Of a stretch of DNA of 53,841 bases, positions 48,857-53,841 are shown one piece after another. This DNA is from Rubripirellula obstinata (GTDB lineage: Bacteria > Planctomycetota > Planctomycetia > Pirellulales > Pirellulaceae), in NCBI RefSeq assembly GCF_001642955.1, contig NZ_LWSK01000029.1, positions 1 to 53,841 of the forward strand, read 5' to 3'. Both the position numbers and the translations under genes were made by a program. The notes beneath the pieces were generated by a model that saw nothing but the letters and a program-made list of their open reading frames with translations, was not told the DNA's origin and did not search any database. Each line of letters begins with the position of its first letter. Positions within the stretch are counted from its first letter, which is position 1.

Positions 48857-51800
48857 TTGAATCCCCCAAACCAGCCATTACCGCCGGACCCAATCCCAGT
48901 GCCAGCTCGCGACGACATCAAGAAAATCATGATCATTGGCAGCGGCCCGATCGTTATCGGCCAAGCCTGTGAATTTGACTATTCGGGAACCCAAGCCTGC
49001 AAAGCGCTCCGCGAAGAGGGGTATGAGGTCGTGCTGGTCAACAGCAACCCGGCCACGATCATGACCGATCCGGCCACCGCCGACGCAACCTACATCGAAC
49101 CGCTGACCTGGCCGATGCTAGAAAAAGTCATCGCGGCCGAACGTCCCGACGCACTGCTGCCAACCCTGGGCGGACAAACCGGTTTGAACGCGGCCATGGA
49201 ATTGGACGCCAACGGAGTGCTGGAAAAGTACGGCGTTGAAATGCTGGGCGCGGATTCCAAAGTCATCGCCAAGGCCGAAGAACGTGACCAGTTCAAAGCT
49301 GCCATGGAAAAGATCGGGTTGGACGTCTGCAAAGGCTTCACCGTCGGAACGTTGGAAGAGGCTCGTAAAGCGCAAACGGAAGTTGGCCTGCCCGCGATCG
49401 TTCGCCCCAGTTTTACGATGGGCGGCAGCGGAAGTGCGATCGCTTACAACAAAGACGAATTCGACGTCTTGGTGCAACAAGGATTGGACCAGTCGCCCGT
49501 GACCGAAGTGTTGGTCGAAGAATCGATCATCGGTTGGAAAGAATACGAAATGGAAGTGATGCGAGACAAAGATGACAACGTCGTCATCATTTGCAGCATC
49601 GAAAACTTTGACGCGATGGGCGTTCACACTGGCGACTCGATCACCGTCGCGCCGGCGCAAACGTTGACCGACAAAGAATACCAGCGGATGCGCGACGCAT
49701 CCCAAGCCGTGATCCGCGAAATCGGCGTTGAAACCGGCGGCAGTAACATTCAGTTTGCGATCAAACCCGACACCGGTCGCATGATCGTGATCGAGATGAA
49801 TCCGCGGGTCAGTCGCAGTAGTGCGCTGGCCAGTAAAGCAACCGGTTTTCCGATCGCGAAGATCGCAGCCAAGTTGGCGGTGGGTTACCGATTGTGGGAA
49901 CTGCCAAACGATATCACTCAAAAGACCAAGGCCTGTTTCGAGCCATCGATTGATTACGTGGTCACCAAGATCCCGCGTTTTGCTTTCGAGAAATTCCCCG
50001 AAGCCGACCCGACGTTGATGACGCAAATGAAGAGCGTTGGTGAAACGATGGCGATCGGCCGCAGTTTCCGCGAATCGTTCCAAAAGGCCCTTCGTGGTTT
50101 GGAAGTCGGCGCGTTCGGATTCGGCAGCGACAACAAAGACCTGTGGGGCGGCGAAGACCAGCCCAGCATGGACGAAATCATCGCCAAGCTCAGCACGCCA
50201 ACGGCCGAACGAGTGTTCTTTCTTCGCTATGCAATGAAGGCGGGCATGTCGATTCAGGAAATTTACGACCTGTCACACATCGACATCTGGTTCCTGGATC
50301 ACCTGTCACAAATTGTCGAACAAGAAGAACGGCTGATCAAACTTGGTTCGCTCGATGCCATCGACGACGACACGATGCGATCGGTTAAACGCGATGGTTT
50401 TGCTGATCGCCAACTCGCCAAGATTTTTGAGACGACGGAAACCAAAGTTCGTGCTCGCAGGCTTGAAATGGGGATCAGCCCCGTGTTCAAGTCGGTCGAT
50501 ACTTGTGCGGCCGAGTTCGAGGCTTATACACCTTATTACTACAGCACCTACGAACACGAAACCGAATTGCCCGAGCCTTCGGACAAAAAACGAATCATCA
50601 TCTTGGGTGGTGGGCCGAACCGAATTGGGCAAGGGATCGAATTTGATTACTGCTGTTGTCACGCCAGTTTCGCGCTGCGTGAATTGGGTATCGAATCGGT
50701 GATGGTCAACAGCAACCCGGAAACGGTCAGCACCGATTATGACACTTCGGACATTTTGTTCTTTGAACCGCTAACGATCGAAGACGTGCTGAATATCTGT
50801 GACGCGATCAAGCCCGACGGAGTGATTGTGCAGTTCGGTGGTCAAACGCCGTTGAACTTGGCGCGTGGGTTGCAAGAAGCCGGCGTGCCGATCATTGGCA
50901 CCAGCGTCGATACGATCGAAGCGGCCGAAGATCGCGAACTGTTCCAACAATTGATCGAAGAGTTGGGTCTGCGTCAGCCGCCTAGCGGGATCGCACGCAA
51001 CATGGACGAAGCTCGCGAAGAAGGCAAAAAAATCGGCTTCCCGATGTTGGTTCGCCCCAGCTTTGTGCTCGGCGGACGGGCGATGGAAATTTGTTACGAC
51101 CAACCGCAATTTGAACGTTACGTTGCCGAAGCCTTTGTCGTCGCCGATGGACAACCGGTGTTGATCGATCGCTTTTTGGAAGACGCGACCGAAGTCGATG
51201 TTGATGCCGTCGCCGATGGGACGGACTGCGTCGTGATGGGCATCATGGAACACATCGAAGAGGCCGGCGTTCACTCGGGCGATTCCGCTTGTGCGATCCC
51301 GCCTTACAGCTTGACCCAACCGGTGCTGGACGAAATTCGCGAAGCGACTAAGAAGCTTGCCGCTCGTTTGAAAGTCATTGGCCTGATGAATATCCAGTTC
51401 GCGGTTAAGAACGAAGACGATGGTTTCCAGGTCTACGTTCTGGAAGTCAATCCGCGTGCCAGCCGAACGGCCCCATTTGTGGCCAAGGCAACCGGCGTGC
51501 CCGTTGCCGCGATCGCGACCAAGGTGATGACGGGAATGACGTTGAAAGAACTGGGCGTCACGGCCGAAGTCATTCCGAAACATGTTTCGATCAAGGAAAG
51601 TGTCTTTCCATTCCGCAAATTTGCCGGCGTGGACATTGTGCTTGGCCCAGAGATGCGCAGCACCGGCGAAGTGATGGGGATCAGCGATCGATTTTCAGTC
51701 GCGTTTGCGAAAAGCCAAATCGCGGCGGGCAGTATTCTGCCAGAATCGGGAAAGATTTTCCTGAGCATGTCGGCCCGACACAAAGACAAAGTGGTCGCCC

Positions 51801-52153
51801 TTGGTCGCGAACTGCGTGAACTCGGTTTTGATCTGTTGGGAACCGCGGGTACCGCCGCGCGGCTGACCGAGGGCGGTGTCGAGGTGACGGCGATCCGCAA
51901 GCTCTCCGAAGGCCATCCCAACTTGATTGATTACCTGAAGAATGACGATGTGCAATTGATCATCAACACACCAAGCGGCAAGGGTGCTCGCACGGACGAA
52001 GGCCAGATTCGTGCCGCGGCAGTGCAAAGCGGTGTGCCATGCATCACAACAATCGCCGCGGCCGAAGCAGCCGTGTTGGCGATGAAAGCGATGCGTGAAG
52101 GGCCGATGGAAGTCGAATCGCTGCAAAGCCGTTACGCCGTTGTGAATAAGTAG
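48857..52153 (+). CDS. carB: Carbamoyl-phosphate synthase, large subunit
   Basis: The 1098-residue protein makes carbamoyl phosphate from bicarbonate, ammonia (delivered by the small subunit) and two ATP, feeding pyrimidine and arginine synthesis. It shows the two homologous halves: [20 protein letters not shown] and [16 protein letters not shown] in the first, [19 protein letters not shown] and [16 protein letters not shown] in the second. A C-terminal MGS-like allosteric domain follows ([24 protein letters not shown]). The length fits the family. TTG 48857 is the longest start; GTG 48899 is also possible and closer to the usual N-terminus. carA is not in the window. Fifteen bases separate it from the regulator gene. 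Confidence 0.97.
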   Translation: MNPPNQPLPPDPIPVPARDDIKKIMIIGSGPIVIGQACEFDYSGTQACKALREEGYEVVLVNSNPATIMTDPATADATYIEPLTWPMLEKVIAAERPDALLPTLGGQTGLNAAMELDANGVLEKYGVEMLGADSKVIAKAEERDQFKAAMEKIGLDVCKGFTVGTLEEARKAQTEVGLPAIVRPSFTMGGSGSAIAYNKDEFDVLVQQGLDQSPVTEVLVEESIIGWKEYEMEVMRDKDDNVVIICSIENFDAMGVHTGDSITVAPAQTLTDKEYQRMRDASQAVIREIGVETGGSNIQFAIKPDTGRMIVIEMNPRVSRSSALASKATGFPIAKIAAKLAVGYRLWELPNDITQKTKACFEPSIDYVVTKIPRFAFEKFPEADPTLMTQMKSVGETMAIGRSFRESFQKALRGLEVGAFGFGSDNKDLWGGEDQPSMDEIIAKLSTPTAERVFFLRYAMKAGMSIQEIYDLSHIDIWFLDHLSQIVEQEERLIKLGSLDAIDDDTMRSVKRDGFADRQLAKIFETTETKVRARRLEMGISPVFKSVDTCAAEFEAYTPYYYSTYEHETELPEPSDKKRIIILGGGPNRIGQGIEFDYCCCHASFALRELGIESVMVNSNPETVSTDYDTSDILFFEPLTIEDVLNICDAIKPDGVIVQFGGQTPLNLARGLQEAGVPIIGTSVDTIEAAEDRELFQQLIEELGLRQPPSGIARNMDEAREEGKKIGFPMLVRPSFVLGGRAMEICYDQPQFERYVAEAFVVADGQPVLIDRFLEDATEVDVDAVADGTDCVVMGIMEHIEEAGVHSGDSACAIPPYSLTQPVLDEIREATKKLAARLKVIGLMNIQFAVKNEDDGFQVYVLEVNPRASRTAPFVAKATGVPVAAIATKVMTGMTLKELGVTAEVIPKHVSIKESVFPFRKFAGVDIVLGPEMRSTGEVMGISDRFSVAFAKSQIAAGSILPESGKIFLSMSARHKDKVVALGRELRELGFDLLGTAGTAARLTEGGVEVTAIRKLSEGHPNLIDYLKNDDVQLIINTPSGKGARTDEGQIRAAAVQSGVPCITTIAAAEAAVLAMKAMREGPMEVESLQSRYAVVNK

Positions 52154-52168
52154 AGACGCTCGCGAAAC

Positions 52169-53605
52169 ATGCCTGCTGAACCAAACAAACCCGATGAACT
52201 TTCCTTTGATCCCGCCAGCCTGAAAATGTTGGTCGTGGACAATGAAGCGGCTCACGCGCGAGCGATGACCGAGTCGTTGGAAAAGGTCGGCTACGTTTGC
52301 GAAGTTGCCACCAGCGGTCCCGAAGCAGCGGGCATGATCCAACGCGAAAACTACGACATCATCATTACCGACATGGTGATGAACGATGTCGATGGAATGA
52401 AAATCTTGTCGTTGGCGAAAGAGAAATTACCCGAGTGCGAAATCGTGATGGTGACCGGCCATGCGACCGTGCCCGTCGCAGTCGAAGCGATGCAAAAGGG
52501 AGCATTCAACTTCCTTGAAAAACCGATCACGCCCAATCGTTTGCGAGCGATCGCGGAAAAAGCTGCCGAGGCAGTTTCGCTTCGCAAGCAGAACACGGAA
52601 CTGCTGCAACGTCTTGATGAGCGGTTTGGGTTTGAGGGGATCATCTACACCAGCAAAAAAATGCAGGACGTGGTCGATCGCGTTCGACGCATCGCAGCGA
52701 CCGATGCAACGGTGTTGATCACGGGCGAAAATGGAACCGGTAAAGAAGTCATCGCTCAAGCGATTCACCAGAACAGCCCTCGTCGCAACAAACGCATCGT
52801 CGCGATGAACACAGGCGCGATCGCTGAAAATCTGGTCGAAAGTGAACTGTTTGGTCACGTCAAAGGCTCTTTCACCGACGCTGTCTCCGATCGTGAAGGC
52901 GCGTTTCAGTATGCCAACGGCGGTTCGTTGTTTTTGGATGAAGTTGGCGATATGCCCGCCAGCACGCAAATCAAATTGTTGCGAGTGTTAGAAGAAAGCA
53001 AGGTGACACGCGTTGGTGACAACAAATCGACCAAGGTCAACGTGCGATTGATCTCGGCCACCAACCGACCGTTGGAAGAGTTGATCGACGCGGGAACGTT
53101 TCGCAGAGACCTCTATCACCGTTTGAAAGTCGTCACGATCGAGTTGCCCGCGCTGCGAGAGCGACGCGAAGACGTGGTTCCCTTGATGGATCATTTCCGC
53201 AAGCAATTCCTTCGCCGCCACGACAAACCGGTTGCGCATTTTACGCCAGCAACCACCAAGCGTTTCTTTGCTTACGATTGGCCGGGTAACGTTCGACAGT
53301 TGCGTAACTTTGTGGAAACGATGGTCGTTCTGGACACCGATGAATCGCTGGACATCGACGATTTGCCACCCGAACTTGTCGATATCGATGATCAATCGGG
53401 TGGCGATGAATCGCCGGTCCTTGTGACCGGCGGCGGCAATTCAGATTTGATCGGTCAGCCACTCGCCGTGATCGAAAAATGGGCGATCGAAGAAACGCTA
53501 AAGCTAACCGGCGACAACCGCGAAGAAGCCGCCAAGGTGCTAAAGATTGGTGCAAGAACTTTGTATCGCCGGTTGGATCAATACAAGAGTGGCGAAGAGG
53601 GCTGA
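52169..53605 (+). CDS. Sigma-54-dependent response regulator (NtrC/AtoC type)
   Basis: The 478-residue protein has three parts. A receiver domain (about 17-135) has phospho-acceptor D68 (ITDMVM), T96 and K118 (EKPI). An AAA+ domain has Walker A GENGTGKE (186-193), Walker B LFLDE (254-258) and the sensor RLISATNR. A Fis-type helix-turn-helix lies at about 445-472 (NREEAAKVLKIGARTLYRRL). It should activate sigma-54 promoters when phosphorylated. The sigma-54-contact loop reads GSFTDA (233-238) instead of GAFTGA. No histidine kinase is adjacent. Placement 15 bp after carB suggests cotranscription, which is unusual for a regulator of this kind. Its targets cannot be told from the sequence. Confidence 0.93.
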   Translation: MPAEPNKPDELSFDPASLKMLVVDNEAAHARAMTESLEKVGYVCEVATSGPEAAGMIQRENYDIIITDMVMNDVDGMKILSLAKEKLPECEIVMVTGHATVPVAVEAMQKGAFNFLEKPITPNRLRAIAEKAAEAVSLRKQNTELLQRLDERFGFEGIIYTSKKMQDVVDRVRRIAATDATVLITGENGTGKEVIAQAIHQNSPRRNKRIVAMNTGAIAENLVESELFGHVKGSFTDAVSDREGAFQYANGGSLFLDEVGDMPASTQIKLLRVLEESKVTRVGDNKSTKVNVRLISATNRPLEELIDAGTFRRDLYHRLKVVTIELPALRERREDVVPLMDHFRKQFLRRHDKPVAHFTPATTKRFFAYDWPGNVRQLRNFVETMVVLDTDESLDIDDLPPELVDIDDQSGGDESPVLVTGGGNSDLIGQPLAVIEKWAIEETLKLTGDNREEAAKVLKIGARTLYRRLDQYKSGEEG

Positions 53606-53666
53606 TCACGCCTTCGTCCGATCGCACGTGACGGCTTGCAGCCCGCACACTTGGAGTCCAGCAAAC

Positions 53667-53701
53667 GTAGGCCGTGTGTCGCAAAGCTCCACACGGCCTA
53701 C
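53667..53701. terminator. Perfect 12-bp hairpin after the response regulator
   Basis: GTAGGCCGTGTG (53667-53678) and CACACGGCCTAC (53690-53701) pair perfectly around an 11-nt loop, 61 bp after the regulator stop. The outer word is shared with the palindrome at 46565-46640. No T-run follows, so it is a repeat that may also terminate transcription. Confidence 0.6.
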
Positions 53702-53812
53702 AACTTGGGCACTGTCCTGAAACAAGTTCCGTATTTGGCGAAATCTTTCGTAGCTGGGCCCGCCAGGGTTCAGACGGGGACAGCTAGTATTCCGCGTCAC
53801 CTCAATTTTCGG

Positions 53813-53840
53813 GTAGCGGAACTCGCCAAGAGTTTCGGCT
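53813..53840. repeat. Planctomycete-type palindromic repeat, copy 3 (cut by window end)
   Basis: It reads GTAGCGGAACTCGCCAAGAG and onward, the left arm of the same element as 43339-43365. It carries C-for-G and G-for-C changes that match each other within the inner CTCGCCAAGAG stem. The right arm lies outside the window. Confidence 0.8.
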
Positions 53841-53841
53841 G

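Overview
The window looks like chromosomal DNA from a planctomycete of the Rhodopirellula/Pirellulaceae type. The reasons are the giant LEPR-XLL/DUF4347 repeat protein, the signature palindromic intergenic repeats, the PgsW-type poly-gamma-glutamate locus, frequent GTG/TTG starts and the general lack of Shine-Dalgarno sequences. No ribosomal marker gene is present, so the genus is an inference.

Region 1 (1-355) is non-coding and filled with short inverted and 8-bp tandem repeats in the 3' flank of the giant gene. Region 2 (356-31987, minus strand) is one uninterrupted gene of about 10,543 codons. It encodes an N-terminal LEPR-XLL-like motif, a DUF4347 domain with a His/Cys pair, at least seven LamG-like domains, a GEVED domain, three beta-helix blocks, two C-type-lectin-like domains, an SdrD-B-like domain, many cadherin-like repeats, ten tandem VCBS repeats plus others, two large beta-solenoid modules, an acidic Pro/Glu linker and a C-terminal hydrophobic tail.

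Region 3 (about 32367-39339, plus strand) is divergently transcribed. It encodes a TolC-like outer-membrane factor, a HlyD-like adaptor, a second adaptor fused to a GAF-like cytoplasmic domain, and a PqqD-like/M50 metalloprotease/HlyD fusion. No ABC ATPase or RND pump is present. I infer that these four genes export and/or process the giant protein: the PqqD-like domain could read the LEPR-XLL leader, the M50 site could act on the C-terminal tail, and the adaptors and TolC could form the channel. This is the best candidate here for an undescribed system.

Region 4 (39340-42093) holds a conserved-looking helical gene of unknown function, several hairpins and an apparently intact IS1182-type transposase. 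Region 5 (42094-46321) has an exported M14 zinc carboxypeptidase followed by pgsB-pgsC-pgsW for poly-gamma-glutamate synthesis and export. The peptidase may trim or release the polymer. Region 6 (46322-53841) is mostly housekeeping: folK with a C-terminal extension (minus strand), then a CPBP membrane protease, carB and an NtrC-type response regulator (plus strand), with planctomycete-type palindromic repeats between genes. Coordinates of domains inside the giant gene are read by eye and good to roughly 10-30 bases.
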